Below, one piece after another: positions 25,856-38,734 of a stretch of 64,000 nucleotides of DNA. The position numbers were made by a program, and so were the translations under genes. This stretch comes from Sipunculus nudus (Eukaryota; Annelida; Sipuncula; Golfingiida; Sipunculidae), in assembly GCA_026874595.1 (NCBI GenBank), contig CM049308.1, positions 24,456,367 to 24,520,366 of the forward strand, read 5' to 3'. The first letter of the stretch is position 1, and each line of letters starts with the position of its first letter. Under the pieces are notes generated by a model that was not told the origin of the DNA, did no database searches, and saw nothing but the letters and a program-made list of their open reading frames with translations.

Positions 25856-26162
25856 GGTTTTTGTAAGAAACCACCGGAAATTTTAATCGAAGGACTTTTG
25901 AAGATCAATTAATCATAGGTATAATTGTTCTAACTGCCCCATCTCCGAGCTCGGGGCGTGACTTCAACGAACCTTGCTGCACGCACGTGGGGTAGGGCGT
26001 TCTGGGTCCATAAAAATGCTACGCATATCAGATAATATAAAAGGTGTGTTGCCGGGTACTTTGGAAAAGGGTAGGTCTGGGCAGCGCTACAGGTGGACCG
26101 AGGCTAGATTTATAACAAGTATTCGTGACATTAGCCCTACAATGGAGCGATTAATCCGCAGG

Positions 26163-26562
26163 TATATATAAACCGGAGAATGCCGGCTCACGGCGTATAT
26201 GACCCCAAAAGGCCAAAAGCCGGGAGATCTTAAACTCGTTCCCATGAAACCGTACATTCTCTGGTCCCGCTGTGTCGTAAACCTGCCTGTCAAATGGCTT
26301 TAAAAATATCCCCACGCTGTTTGTCTCGAACGGGACGTGCACTTGAGCGATAAACGTTGGCTTGGATTTAGGGAGACCACTCAGCTTATGACCTTTGGAA
26401 AACACTGCTGACCCCAAACACCTGTTTCTGGGCCAGCAAGCGAAATAATAGTTAGCTGACGATATTGACAGACAATATAGGTGTGGACCTAATCCAAGTC
26501 TTAACCTGAAATACGGCCAACTGCATGATGTGCCCTCATCTTCCATCCACCGCATCCCTGAC
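26163..26562 (+). promoter_or_regulatory. Candidate TATA promoter with exon ending in a consensus donor
   Basis: A canonical TATATATAAA (26163-26172) sits in GC-richer sequence and predicts a start near 26190. About 370 nt downstream CCTGAC|GTAAGT (GT at 26563) is a consensus 5' splice site. The intervening segment has only short + strand frames, so if transcribed it would be a non-coding or 5' UTR exon. The opposite strand happens to be open for 148 codons (26151-26597), but nothing in that translation is recognisable. Confidence 0.3.
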
Positions 26563-27733
26563 GTAAGTATAACCATCCACCGACTCGTCACTTGCATTTC
26601 TCCAGCGCAATATGAATGCTTTTTCTTTAACGCCTCTTGAAAGACGTAACTAGACTCTTACGGGTTGGCAGGCCTATTGACCTGCGGTGCTTGGTGGCTT
26701 GTTGAAGACCTGTTCTTAGTTAGCAAAGGTTAAGGTATTAACGGCAATTCAGAAAGTGTTCTCCTTCAGTTCAAGAGAAGCTTAGCTGATAAATCAGCAT
26801 TTGTAAATACGTGTGTCCAGTTGACACTAAATTCATCTCCGCTTGAGGACCCTCTTCTTGTCTTGTCGGGAGCTTGTCTTACTCCTTACACTGAGCTAAT
26901 AGTATAAGGGGTTAAGATGCTCCGGGTGATGCTGACCTCCCGTGCCCCATCTTCACCACCTGTGATATATAGTATACCTGATTTGCATGCATGTGCTTAA
27001 GGGGGCTCCGTAAAATGTACACTAACTAGAACAAAAGGTAACCAACAAGAATATATGCAAGCGTATACACTTGCAAGCGTATACGTGTGTCATAAGTGCA
27101 TGACATCGATTCCAAGACGGGAACTAAAAATATATATATCAATTCCCAGCTTAATTCTTGATATAAAACCACCATAGCTTTTTAAAATAGCCTAGTGTAC
27201 TGCTTTTTTGCCTTTGTATAGTAAAGTTACACCTTTATAATAAATTAGGCTTAACAGTCCAGATAATGTTTTCTAATTACCGAATTTTCATACAGATGTG
27301 TACATGCAGATGACCTAAGTGTGATAAATAAAGGTATTAAAGGCTAAATATAATCACATAATGTGATATACATTATTTTTATATTCAGAGGAAAGTGTTC
27401 CATTGAAAATAGAAGCGATGACTTTCTCAATTATATACCATGGAGATATACAGTTAGATTGAATCTTCTTGAGTATATACATGTATACCATAGGTTTTTT
27501 ATAGCGATTTAAAATTTCTTTAAGCATGTATGCATGACATTAACAATAATTTTAACAAGTGGATTTTATAAACGTGTTATTCTGTACATTACTGCTTGAA
27601 GGCATACAGTCTAATCTAAAACCAACAAAATATACTATGTATTCCTTTTCTTCTAGTAATCGATTTACATTTTATTTTTTTTATGTTAAATATAACTAAA
27701 ATTTTTATATACCATATCAAGCTTCTCCTCTCA

Positions 27734-27736
<3 letters not shown>

Positions 27737-27800
<64 letters not shown>
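27737..27800. repeat. (TA)n microsatellite
   Basis: Pure TA run of about 64 bp. Confidence 0.95.
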
Positions 27801-27804
<4 letters not shown>

Positions 27805-27889
27805 GGCGCTGTCTGTTGACACCGGATGAAGAGAGACACATGATAAGTTTGATATTTAATCATTTACCTGTCTGCGATTCAATTTTAAT

Positions 27890-28205
27890 ATATACTGTGG
27901 TTTTCTTTTCGAAATTCACGATCGAGTAGTTATCACCAAAATAATATCTTCGTGAACAAGAGGGCCTATCCTCGAAGGGAAGTCAAAAAAGAAAAGATTT
28001 ATACATGAAAATAATAACAGACCTTGTATGTTTTACCCGTTAATCAAAGATTGCTTTTAAAAAGATATGCAATATTTTCATTGTTTCCACGATTTGCCTA
28101 CATAAATTGTGTATATATTGGTGAGATTGTGAAAATGGAACCCTCGCAAAATAATGAAAAGGTAAAAATCGCGAAATTTTAACATCGCGACTACAAATCA
28201 CACCA
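27890..28205. mobile_element. MITE-like dispersed repeat, second copy of the CGCGAA family
   Basis: It starts near TACTGTGGTTTTCTTTTCGA, contains ATCTTCGTGAACAA, and ends with AAAATCGCGAAATTTTAACA and TCGCGACTAC. The last 90 bp align with the right end of the 13.57-13.98 kb copy. Non-coding; boundaries approximate. Confidence 0.45.
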
Positions 28206-29497
28206 CTTATATAAATGTTTGTGAAAAAAAAATAAAATATGTATTAAATACATTATACTGCAGGTTCTGTCGGGATTTTTTCCACTTTTCCTTGCGATTT
28301 TCGTTCCGAGGACTTTGTATATTGTTCGAATGACCAAGGCACTGTATATAAATAACTTTGGCTGCATATTTGAATATATATACGTGTTGTATATAATATT
28401 AGACTATATAAAGGCATTAGCTGAATAACGATTCGATGGAGATCATACACGTAATTTGACGTGAATATTCAGATGTAAGATAACAATAAAGGTCAAAGTT
28501 CATTAGATTTTCACCATTGATCATCATATATATGAGATATAAACTGTTCAGATTTTCATCCTCGGTCAGCAATATTCCTCTCACGCAGTTCAAAGAAAAT
28601 TTACGTCATTTGCATGGCACACTAATTTACAACCTGCATGCTGAAATATTAAAGGGCTATAGGAGAATATAGCTTATCTGCATACTACATACTGTAAGTA
28701 AAAAAAAAACTAAAAAGGCCATACGACAGACATCGTGTCAGTATATATTGATTGGACTAATTACGTTGCTGAAGTTGTAAAAGACTGTTTTGTCCCTTTC
28801 CAGACGTTCATTCTTTGTTTTCAAGTAAAAGTGACATATTCTTTATTTGGAGAAGTTTAATTAAAGCCCGTAAAACAATAACTCCATTATTTCTACAACA
28901 ACCAGCAGCGGCTTAATATAGCTGTCGTTCCTGTCTGTGATACAATTAGCGCACTGCTAATTGGATTAGTCGTAACAGCAAACGGTAAATGTGTGACTAA
29001 AAGCCTTTAATCAGACATCTCTGATACTGAGGGCATTCGATCCCTAATAAACTCTATCCTCTTTGAAATGGTTTTGATCGTTACGTTTTTCCCATGATAA
29101 AGACAGACATTTAAAACAGAAGATAGTGTCAGACAGTTTTGTTTGTTTCTAAGCTTGAGTAACAAATTGACATTAATATAAATTAAAGCTGGATCCCTTG
29201 ATGAAAGGTCATTGCATTAGCCAGGTATGACTTAAAAGAATTCGCTGACGTGGGCCCGTAATTCAGAATTTTCATTTTCCATTTTATTCTTTTAAAGAAT
29301 CTGGCCTATTGCCTTTCATTAAGAACTCATTAAGGGACTTCAAGAGTTTTCCTTCCGCTCCATTATCTGTGGGTAAATGGAGTTTTTTTCGCATTAAAAA
29401 TGCTATTAAGCAGTTTCTGTGGCCTGATATATAGTGATAACTAACTAGTAACAAACACAGTTGCTAGGAGGACGGAGATAGAGAGAGGTCTTCCAAT

Positions 29498-29518
29498 ATG
29501 GGCGCTGCTCAGAATAAA
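29498..29518 (+). CDS. Candidate short first coding exon (MGAAQNK)
   Basis: ATG plus six codons (MGAAQNK, beginning with a Gly2 as N-myristoylated proteins do) ends exactly at a GTAAGA donor (29519), phase 0. TATATAG lies at 29428-29434, about 70 bp upstream of the ATG, which would give a 5' UTR of about 40 nt. It terminates the complex island 28.9-29.5 kb, and AT-rich sequence follows. The downstream partner is unknown; in-frame joining to Nkx2.2 exon 1 is possible. Confidence 0.25.
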
Positions 29519-29724
29519 GTAAGAAAACTTTTTTACTTTGATTTTTCTTGGTTTTACTAATGTTTAATTTCCTTAAGCTAATGCGAATTATTTATGGTTC
29601 ATTTGGCTTAATCAATGATATACGTGACTTCATATCTTAATAAAAAATTAATTAATTTACATAGTTTTATAATTGAACATAAAATGTATAAAGTATACTT
29701 ATATTGTTTTTACCTTTACCAGTT

Positions 29725-29727
<3 letters not shown>

Positions 29728-29808
<81 letters not shown>
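29728..29808. repeat. (TA)n microsatellite, about 81 bp
   Basis: One of the two longest pure TA runs in the window; it lies 210 bp after the 29518 donor candidate. Confidence 0.95.
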
Positions 29809-29812
<4 letters not shown>

Positions 29813-30296
29813 CATATATACGTGCTTCCGTGGGAATTATTTTGACAAATGTCACTTTAATTATATTTAATTTATATATATGATATTTATGTGATGCGAT
29901 CGTACCATGAGTTACAAATAATATGTGTAAATAATATAAGTTAATACAGTTGATAATAATGTAATTAACTAAAAACATAATATATGATCACGGATTTTTT
30001 TTTTACTTGGTAGTTGTTCACAGCCGCAAGAATGGTTATAGCCAGAAATAACACTCTTCAGCATAATAATAATATAAATCAATCGGTCAATATCGGAACA
30101 GTTTGTTCATACAGGCAGATTCATTTAGGGTATATATGGCTATGGAAAGTGCAAAACACTGCTAAAAAGCTTCATATTAAACAAGAAAAATATGTTTTTA
30201 CAAATAGGAAACTATGAAAAAGATAAATGATAGAAAACTTCTCTATAGACTTTGAAAAATCTAAAAATGTGTGGTATGAGTAAAACGGTTATTTAT

Positions 30297-30302
30297 TATA
30301 TA

Positions 30303-30332
<30 letters not shown>
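30297..30332. repeat. (TA)n microsatellite
   Basis: Nearly pure TA run with one interruption. Confidence 0.9.
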
Positions 30333-30337
<5 letters not shown>

Positions 30338-32689
30338 TGTATATAGTGTAACTAAATGAACACGTATTTATTGTTACCTTCTGAATTCTTAATATATCAT
30401 TAAAAATATAATCATTGAGAATCGGAAACATATATGAATAATAGCGATATAAGGAATTCACGGGGTGTAGTTTTCAAAATGTATTGGCAGACGGGGGGGG
30501 GCTGTATAAAACTAGGTCATGGTTAGGATGTTGACGTGGGCGCTGATGCTATAATAAAGTCGCTGTTGGCCTGTACCGAACAACTATATTGGTTCGCTTA
30601 TCGGGTTCTGTCTCTATGAGAACATACGGTATATTTACCAACCATAAAAGGGGTGGCGGAGCAAGTTATAACACGGTAATTTCATGATGACTGGTGTATA
30701 TTGCAGGTTGTGATAAGATCCCCCATACGATTAGATACACCGGTCCCGTAATAATCGAGCACACAAATCCACAGCCACGCCAGTCTGTATAGTAATCAAA
30801 CCGTACGAAGTCTTCGCTGCCGCCGGTGTGTGCATTGAATGATGTTAAGCATGTTTGCAATCAATTCGCGCCAATACAAAACCTTTATTTGGGAGTTTAT
30901 GTGGGTGTATTCCGATAGTCCATAGTCTGAGCACCATTAACTCCCCTGTTATTTAAATTAATTGCTACACGCCCAGTTACTGACCCCTAAACGATGTTTC
31001 TACAATGTTATATATTTAATTGTCCCTTCTGCTGAAGCATTTATCTGCAATCAGAGTTTTTGTCCTTTGGGAAATGATCCGATAATTTAATTATTTATAT
31101 ATTTTACCAGGAGGACAGACCCATACAACATACATTTTTATACCTTTTTATTGCCAATGAGGCCTTGAATATATGAAATAAGAGTATATCTATACGAAGA
31201 AATGATAAGCAAAGACACACATCATTAATAACGAAATTTAACGTTAGAAAAGTAGGTAGTCAACAGGTGTGTGAACTTATGTTTAAAATTTATGTACTTT
31301 CAAGTCCCTTGGATTAAAAAAAAATCCAACGAAATAAACAAAAAAAATAAAAAAAGATAAATGATACCAAAACTGAGTCTGCATGAGCGGGCGCATGTTT
31401 TCGGAGCAACATAGACTTTTAGATGGACAATTTATATTCGTATTATTTGTATTCGGGAGAACGCATGGAGTCTGCCATCTGAAGGCCTAGACCTGAAAGA
31501 ATACAATGAAGTTTGTTGACCCAAAGACGTTAAATTGTGCCCGGAAGCATTACTCTGCCCTTCCGACATTTTTACTCGAATGCACAAATTGCATCCATGG
31601 TCTCGTATGGAGGGACTTAACGCGAGGGATCATAGGGTTAGACTATTGACTTAACACCGCAGTGAGCCGGGGGTTAGATTGATAATACTGGAACCGAATA
31701 ATAATTAATAGTTCTAAAAGTCCTTTTGTGGAAGTGGGCAAGCCGTCCTGCTGACAACAAGTGGAGGGCTTTCCTGTCAGAAGAAATGAGTCTGACATTT
31801 ATTCTTTAATCAATAACAGCGCACCCGACTGGCCGCGCCTGACAGGTGCACGTGCAGTTCTAGCGACCCCTGATGGCCCTACCCGTGAACTTCTACCTCT
31901 CGCGAGCGCCTTTGTGCGTGTCCAGTGACTTCGGATCAACGCTTGCTTTCTAACCCCTACACATCCCGCAGAGCTGGTCTCACACTCTATAAACAACAAA
32001 CTCGGCTGTCCTAGTGGACCATTATTATTATAAAATATTGTCATTGGCTTGCTTTATCACGCGTTAATCCTTGAAACCAGTCTGAAGTGTGCCGCCAGGC
32101 TCGGTTTGAGAGCGACACTTCGAGACCCGCTGATAGTCTTGCGGTACCCGGAGCCCCAGGCTGTGAAACCACTGATCCCAGTTTCACAATGGTGTTAAAT
32201 TATGACCACCCTTTTCTCTTTGATCATTCCCGAAGTCCAATCAAAATAATTCACCTTGTCATAACGCCTGATTTTAGAAACCACCTTTGTGGACAATGGA
32301 CAGGATTTGCGATACTGCTTTCCATGGACATGGCTTGGCCACATAGATTAATTGATGTCAACATACGCGTGTGATCTGTATATGAGAAAGCGATTTATTG
32401 AAAAATTGTCGGCGGGATTATCCTACCTTTAATCCGCGCAGGTGTCACAAGAACTTAGAAATTAATTGATTTTCCTCTACAAAAACCCTTACATCACTAT
32501 CATTTTTTAGGTCATTTCACTGAAATAAACTTCACAGCAAAATGAACAGAAACAAATTTATAAACATTATTGTGTACACATTAATGTTGAGAACACATTT
32601 ATATTACACATCTAAGAACATGATGAAAAGGTAAGCCAGTCATGATCTGGAGCCGAGAGACTGTTATAGATTAAAAATTGATCTGCACT
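30333..32689. other. Intergenic complex islands 30.46-30.90 and 31.38-32.37 kb
   Basis: Both are non-repetitive and less AT-rich. Frames at 31799-32044 (-) and 32087-32374 (+) carry no recognisable domain. Candidate non-coding conserved elements by composition only. Confidence 0.3.
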
Positions 32690-33095
32690 TTCTTCTTACT
32701 TTGTCATCATTTTCTTTCATTGTTAATTTCTCTTCCTTTACTCTTCTTCTTATCTGTTCTTGTTTCTTCTATAAATCTTTTTCTCATATGAATTTTCTCT
32801 TTCTTCGCCCTATTCATGCATCTTCATTTTTTTTATTTCACATTTACTAACAAATATGGTATACCTCTTATACTTCTCCTTATATAGTATTTCTTGGTCC
32901 TTCGTTTTAGAGAAAATTATTTTATTCTCTTTCTTTTTTGTTTCTTTTTCTCATGCTTAGATTAATTGTTTCTTCTTCTCTTAAATATCACTTTTTCTTA
33001 ATACTCTTTCTTTACCTTATTCAATTTTTTTTCTTCCTCTTGATTCTTATGAATGTTTCTTCTTCATAATGTTTCCTTCACACGCCTTGTTATCT
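32690..33095 (+). repeat. Long polypyrimidine (TTCTT-rich) tract
   Basis: About 400 bp dominated by C and T on the + strand (TTCTTCTT, CTCTTTCTTTT and similar), broken by short A/G interruptions, leading directly into (TA)n at 33109. No repeat unit is fixed. Confidence 0.75.
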
Positions 33096-33106
33096 GCGCC
33101 CCTGAT

Positions 33107-33108
<2 letters not shown>

Positions 33109-33151
<43 letters not shown>
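33109..33151. repeat. (TA)n microsatellite
   Basis: Pure TA run directly after the polypyrimidine tract; first of four TA runs in 0.85 kb. Confidence 0.95.
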
Positions 33152-33154
<3 letters not shown>

Positions 33155-33499
33155 TTTTTAGAAAGCATGAGCTGGGTTGATTCGACTATATGTATACCAA
33201 TCTTATCTGAGGTTACTGAAGCTTTCATTGTAATTATAATAGGTCAATAAACCGATGATTCGTTCGGTGCATGGTGGGTTTTAACTAAGGTTATATATAG
33301 TCATATATGCTCTAAGGTTCCGTAACTGACATTTTATACAGTTATAAATATATCTGATCATGAGATTTTACTCAGAATTGGCATTTGACTGCATGGTAAT
33401 TTGTAATAAAATCTTTGTTGACCCGATTACAGTTTAGGACCCCTTGCTTAACTCCCCCATTTCCCATCATAATGCATATATTTATGTGTGTATGTTTGA

Positions 33500-33501
<2 letters not shown>

Positions 33502-33545
<44 letters not shown>
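33502..33545. repeat. (TA)n microsatellite
   Basis: Pure TA run. Confidence 0.95.
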
Positions 33546-33548
<3 letters not shown>

Positions 33549-33652
33549 ATGTTACTGACAGCTATACCTCACCGTACACAGCCTTTCTTCATTTAAGATA
33601 ATGACGATATCATGCATGTGTTCATCATAAACCCTTGCGAAAAATGGGTTCA

Positions 33653-33653
<1 letters not shown>

Positions 33654-33701
<48 letters not shown>
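33654..33701. repeat. (TA)n microsatellite
   Basis: Pure TA run. Confidence 0.95.
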
Positions 33702-33702
<1 letters not shown>

Positions 33703-33881
33703 TGACTGTGGAGTATCAGAATATGTATAGGGAACTCTGCTACTTAAATAGTCAATTAGCTGTTAATGTTATAACATATTGGGCGGAATACTTAAATAGT
33801 TGTCTCCTTTCTCTTGAAGACATCATAAAACTTTTATCAACATTTTTTTAGCAACAAATATACTTTAAATATAGTAAACTG

Positions 33882-33884
<3 letters not shown>

Positions 33885-33940
<56 letters not shown>
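33885..33940. repeat. (TA)n microsatellite
   Basis: Pure TA run; last of the 33.1-33.9 kb cluster. Confidence 0.95.
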
Positions 33941-33943
<3 letters not shown>

Positions 33944-35217
33944 GATTTCCTTAACAAAAAAAACACATTGAATTCATTTTTTAATTCAAATTTTTTTGTT
34001 AAAACTAAGACAAGTAAGCATTGGAACATGCACCTTAAAAAATGGAACACCAAGATATTATTAGACACATTTATTAAAACAGTGTAATTTTCTGTTATAT
34101 GTTAATGTAACATTTTCCTGAAACTTTAAAAACTGTAAAAACGGAACCTTCTGACATATTTTTTTTTATAATTGGATTTGGTACAAAATTGACAAAATTT
34201 GGAACTAAAACAACTACACCTTGACATTCATGGTCATCTGCTCCTCCCACAGTGTCTATGTCCCTAAATGCTCAAACTATTCACGTTCGTGAAAAAAATC
34301 CTCAAAGTAACCAATTAAAACTCGCTTGTGACAAATCTTACACATTTCAAAGTTTGGATGAATGTCCTTTGACTTTTGTTTCAAGTGGTGTCACTACTGG
34401 TATAGCCCCGTTACACAAAAATCATCTATGCAGCAAAAGAACTTGATCAACAAGTATATAAAATTCAGATTTGACCTGTGCTAATAGGTTATTATCTCTT
34501 AGGTTTAGATCAGAGGAGAGGGGTATACGATTTATAATGCATACCCCGTGTTTCATCAAGCAGAACGGTTAGTGACCCGTGTCTCTACTCTAGCGTCATA
34601 TGTGTTTAAAAAAAAACGATATTCTTCTAAAAAAAGCTTAAGCATACACTTGCGTTCTGTGGCTCAAGGCTTGGAGAATCCCCTTCATTTAGCTCAAGTG
34701 CAAAGATAAACATAAAGAAAGACGGTTATTCTTAATCCCAATATCCTGAAGGTCAGGGAGTTCTTTTGGGGCAAATTTACTTTTAGGTCAGTATAGATAC
34801 AAGCAGTAAAAAGCTCTACAAACACCAAAACGGAAACGGGAGAACGGGGTATAGATACTTATTTGAGTTTGCCATGTTTGACTCACAGTGGGGTATATGG
34901 ATATAGGTGAAGTTGGTTGTGGTCGCGACAGTGGGAGGGGATGGAATCGCTGTCGAAGTGACTATATAGGTACGTGCGTGCACCATAAAACAATAAGGAG
35001 CGGAGCGAGGCTTAGGGCCTATGGAGCTCGACAGGTGATAAAGAATTTATTGGCCCACAGACCCGTCACCGTCCTTATCTCAGTTGTCATGTGTCACTAA
35101 ATATACGGCCGCGTTATACAGGCCGAGCAAACGAGGCCCAGTCACACACCACAAGGATTGCATGGGGTTGGACATTTTACGTTGTTCACCGCTAGCGCTG
35201 ACTCTACCAACTCCACC

Positions 35218-35286
35218 ATGACAACTTCCATGGTACCTCCGCTTGTTGCTTCTTTATCCGCCATCCAGGGAGACCATCTTCCTGAG
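35218..35286 (+). CDS. Candidate first coding exon, 23 codons, with GTAAGT donor
   Basis: The start TCCACCATGA is a good Kozak context; 23 codons follow (MTTSMVPPLVASLSAIQ then GDHLPE) ending at GAG|GTAAGT (35287), phase 0. It lies in a complex block (34.7-35.6 kb). An AAATATAC near 35098 could be a weak TATA. No domain is recognisable in so short a peptide. Of the three ATG-to-donor candidates this has the best start context. It is 7.7 kb upstream of Nkx2.2 and in phase with the acceptor-like site at 43023. Confidence 0.3.
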
Positions 35287-38200
35287 GTAAGTTTTCAGAC
35301 AATCTAGTTACACATCTTCTAGCGCAGCCCAGACGACCGACCACCTAATTGGCTTGAGTGAGAGGAGTAGGCACGGCCCTTCGAACCGGCCACTTGTTGT
35401 TCTGTAAAGGACTTCTGGCGAGTCCTCCACTCTACATTGCAAGTGTACCCCATCCCCGGTTGCCGCGAAGCCCTGCGGGTTTCTTAATAAGTCTCTGAAT
35501 TCTTTTCTTAATTACCAACCTTGCGTGGTGAACGAATCACCCACAATCAATGCTACCTGCGTACCTAAGAGTACCTAGGTCCATCGGGGTCGCCAGACTA
35601 AACAATAACATAGGATTTCCGCTGTATGTATGATATTGATATCCTGTGCCCGAATGATGTGAACTCACGCGCGTGTATAATGATGATAGTAATTTATTAA
35701 ATCCTTTACTTTTTTCTTTTGCTTATGTCGTAGCTTAATGAATCATAAATCAATCATGTCAAAACGTCCGATCGATCTTACCTTAGAATAAGGGAAGCTT
35801 GTATGTCATATATATACATTTCATGATGGCTTGGAAATGCACATTAACTGGGTTAGTAGTGCAAAGGGCATTCTGGTGATGATGCGAGAACACTAGGCAT
35901 AGAGTAGATGATGTGATAACTATTATATAACACACTATATTATACACATAAATAATATAAGGTCCAAAATCCCCTCAATGTTCATATTAGGAAGATATAT
36001 AAAAAAAATGTCGCGTGAAACTTTGTAGATCTATATAGATTACCACAATTTAAAAAAAATATATATAATAAACATAATAATATATACATGTATGTACACG
36101 TGTACATGACTAAAATCGATATAATATAAACTCCAAATCTCCTAACATGTCGAGACAATTATCGAGCTATAATAATTTATATGTATTTAACTTCGTCGGC
36201 AAGCTCACTTTTGTGTTTTCTTTTACAATCAGAGAAACACGTAAGCTTGGTTTGCACAAAGGATGGGGGTATATGGTCCGGGTACTATTCAGTAATACCG
36301 TCTTATTAGCTAGGTCCAGGTGGAATCGTCTTACAAGTGTTTGTGGTCAACGTCTGACCGGGGAGACCTTTTTCGTTTCCAGACAATGATTCGGGTTTTC
36401 TCACACGCCCTCTTCGGGGTTCATATTGCTTCCTATTCTTGGGATGAAACCTGTCAGAATTGGCGGAAAATTGCAACTGTTCAGATCGGTTCGCTTGATT
36501 ACTCAGGTTAGGGAGGCGGGGGTGAAGCATTGTTGGGGTAGCACAAATACCCCATTGAGCCCTACCTCACGCTGGGGTCAACCCAGTGTTAGATTAAATG
36601 GAAATTAAAAACAAATTAATTTGTCAATCTCAATTCTTGTTGTCGGCATCGCTGGATCCTTTGAATGGCATTTGAGTTTGTTCAGAAAACAATTAAGCAA
36701 CTCCATAAGTCCTTCCAGTCCCCGGATAGGGCCTGGGTTGAGGAGTAGACCTGTCAACTTCTCAAGTAATTTCCAGGCAGACCAGGTTTAATTTATAGTC
36801 GGGCCCATTGCGTCATAGTGTTCACCTGTTGAGCTCTGTCGATACCGTTGAGGATTTTCCAATTAGTCTGTCATGGGTGTCAGAAGTGGGATTGAGGAAT
36901 AGCTCAATTAATGTGGGTAGGGACTTGTAATTCACTCACGCTCCTCGCCGAAGCTTACCTTAGAGGAACAATTTGTTTTTCAACCTGTCACCTGTGTTAG
37001 GTATTGTGTGTCCCAGTTTCTGTAACCAAACATGCAAGCCACAAGAGACAAAACGCCCTGCGTTTAGCGTTATTATTGCTGATGGCGAGATGTTTGAACT
37101 GTTTTCGTTAATACCAGCCCAGCAGGACTCGTCTTCATTCTCCGCAAGAGTTTTCCAAGTTTATATTAACCAACATGTCTTACCTATTCTGTCATATAGG
37201 AAATAGTTTAATATAATTGCAAAACCAAGAATCAAAGTTGATTGACAATTATTAGCATCGCAAATGGACGTTTACAATGGAAATTATATAAAGTACCCAA
37301 TACATTTTAAATTTCAGATGGAAGTTACATGAAATTGGATGTCATATGTTATTTATATTAAAATGTTGAAACCAAACTGCCTTTCTGCCCATCAGGATGA
37401 GAATAAAATTTAAGTTTCATTTGTTTTGTTTTTTTTTATTTAATAAAGCGAAGCTCAAATAGGAAAATGTTTTCAGGTTTATTAAATCTATTGAATAATT
37501 TTTTTTCAATCGATAGTCCTCATACTTGTAAGCTATATGATTATAAGATATGATTAAATATTGGTATTAATATAGCCTGATCAGCACTGGCATATATGAA
37601 ATACATATTTTAAAAATGTGTCGTTAAAATGTAAAAAAGATAATGTATAAAAAACAAAATGAAATTTAGTGGTGTTTGCATGGAACAATGGAGTGAAAAT
37701 GCCTATCCCAACTATATCAGACTGAAAAGTTATATTTATAAAACATATATATATATATGTAAACGTTAATCGAGAAAATGCAAAATATGATAAATTAAAA
37801 TAATTGTGTGAACATGTACGCAGTGGCTATAAAGAGAGGTGGTTGTTTATTCTACTAACCAACCTGGTTACACGATCGAAAATGCTCCTTTTTCTTAAGA
37901 ATAAACACAAACCTTTTGACAAAGATACGTAAATGCATACAACATTTAACAAAACATACATAATCCCTCAACTTCCTAATCCAGGCACATCTTCATGTGA
38001 GTATATATTCCACTACACCGCATACGTCATGCCTGCGTATTACAGTACGTATGGTAATTGTGCGAAAGGCTCTTGTAGTCGGTTTATTCAGGAGCACAGA
38101 AGTCAAGTCCTAAATAGGTTTGACAGATATTGGTCTCATTGCATTTAGGGTGATTGGCTTTAAGTACGATCTTCAATTAGAGTATGCTTTCACTTATAAT

Positions 38201-38492
38201 TTCCGAAGGACCGGCCCTTCGCAAAAGAGCTCCGTACCAAGCAACAAGGACAACTTTTTATCGCCAAGGCAAATATAATCCTTACTAGTAGTCCACTTCA
38301 GGTCTATAGACTCCTATAAGTGTCTGGTTGTCTATATGTTGTCTCCTTTGTGATTAAGTGAAGGAATATTCATCCTGTACATCCAAAAAGTAGGACTAGT
38401 ACCGACTGAGCAAACATCATCAGTATATAAACTCACGTATAAATGAAATTGTGCTCTTGTTGATGTACATATATTCAAGTAGGTATATAATG

Positions 38493-38496
<4 letters not shown>

Positions 38497-38541
<45 letters not shown>
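38497..38541. repeat. (TA)n microsatellite
   Basis: Pure TA run of about 45 bp. Confidence 0.95.
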
Positions 38542-38548
<7 letters not shown>

Positions 38549-38670
38549 TATATGAATTAGATATATTTCTTTTCAACTATACTTATATTTATAATATACT
38601 TGTGTGTGTGTTTACGTTGTAACCAATGAAACAATACACAAAAAAGCAGGAATACATAACCACACATTTA

Positions 38671-38690
38671 TACACACACACACACACATG

Positions 38691-38724
<34 letters not shown>

Positions 38725-38734
38725 CATATATATA
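38671..38734. repeat. (CA)n(TA)n compound microsatellite
   Basis: CA at about 38671-38702 with ATG interruptions, then TA to 38734. Confidence 0.95.

Larger units (their letters stand above)
23127..25930. other. AT-rich stretch with MITE and short duplications
   Basis: Besides the MITE at 24.2 kb, the TA tract at 25.2 kb and the 30-bp pair at 25.7 kb, nothing is recognised. Confidence 0.4.
26563..29497. other. Intergenic or intronic; complex block 28.86-29.46 kb
   Basis: 26.56-26.97 kb continues the GC-richer island. 28.86-29.46 kb is non-repetitive with several homeodomain-type TAAT cores (for example GCTAATTGGATTAG), compatible with an enhancer or promoter. The rest is AT-rich with the listed repeats. 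Confidence 0.3.

Noticed and set aside
26151-26597. 148-codon open frame on the - strand
   Set aside because: The longest anonymous frame, but it lies in a GC-richer island where such lengths occur by chance. There is no recognisable domain and it opposes a + strand TATA/donor layout.
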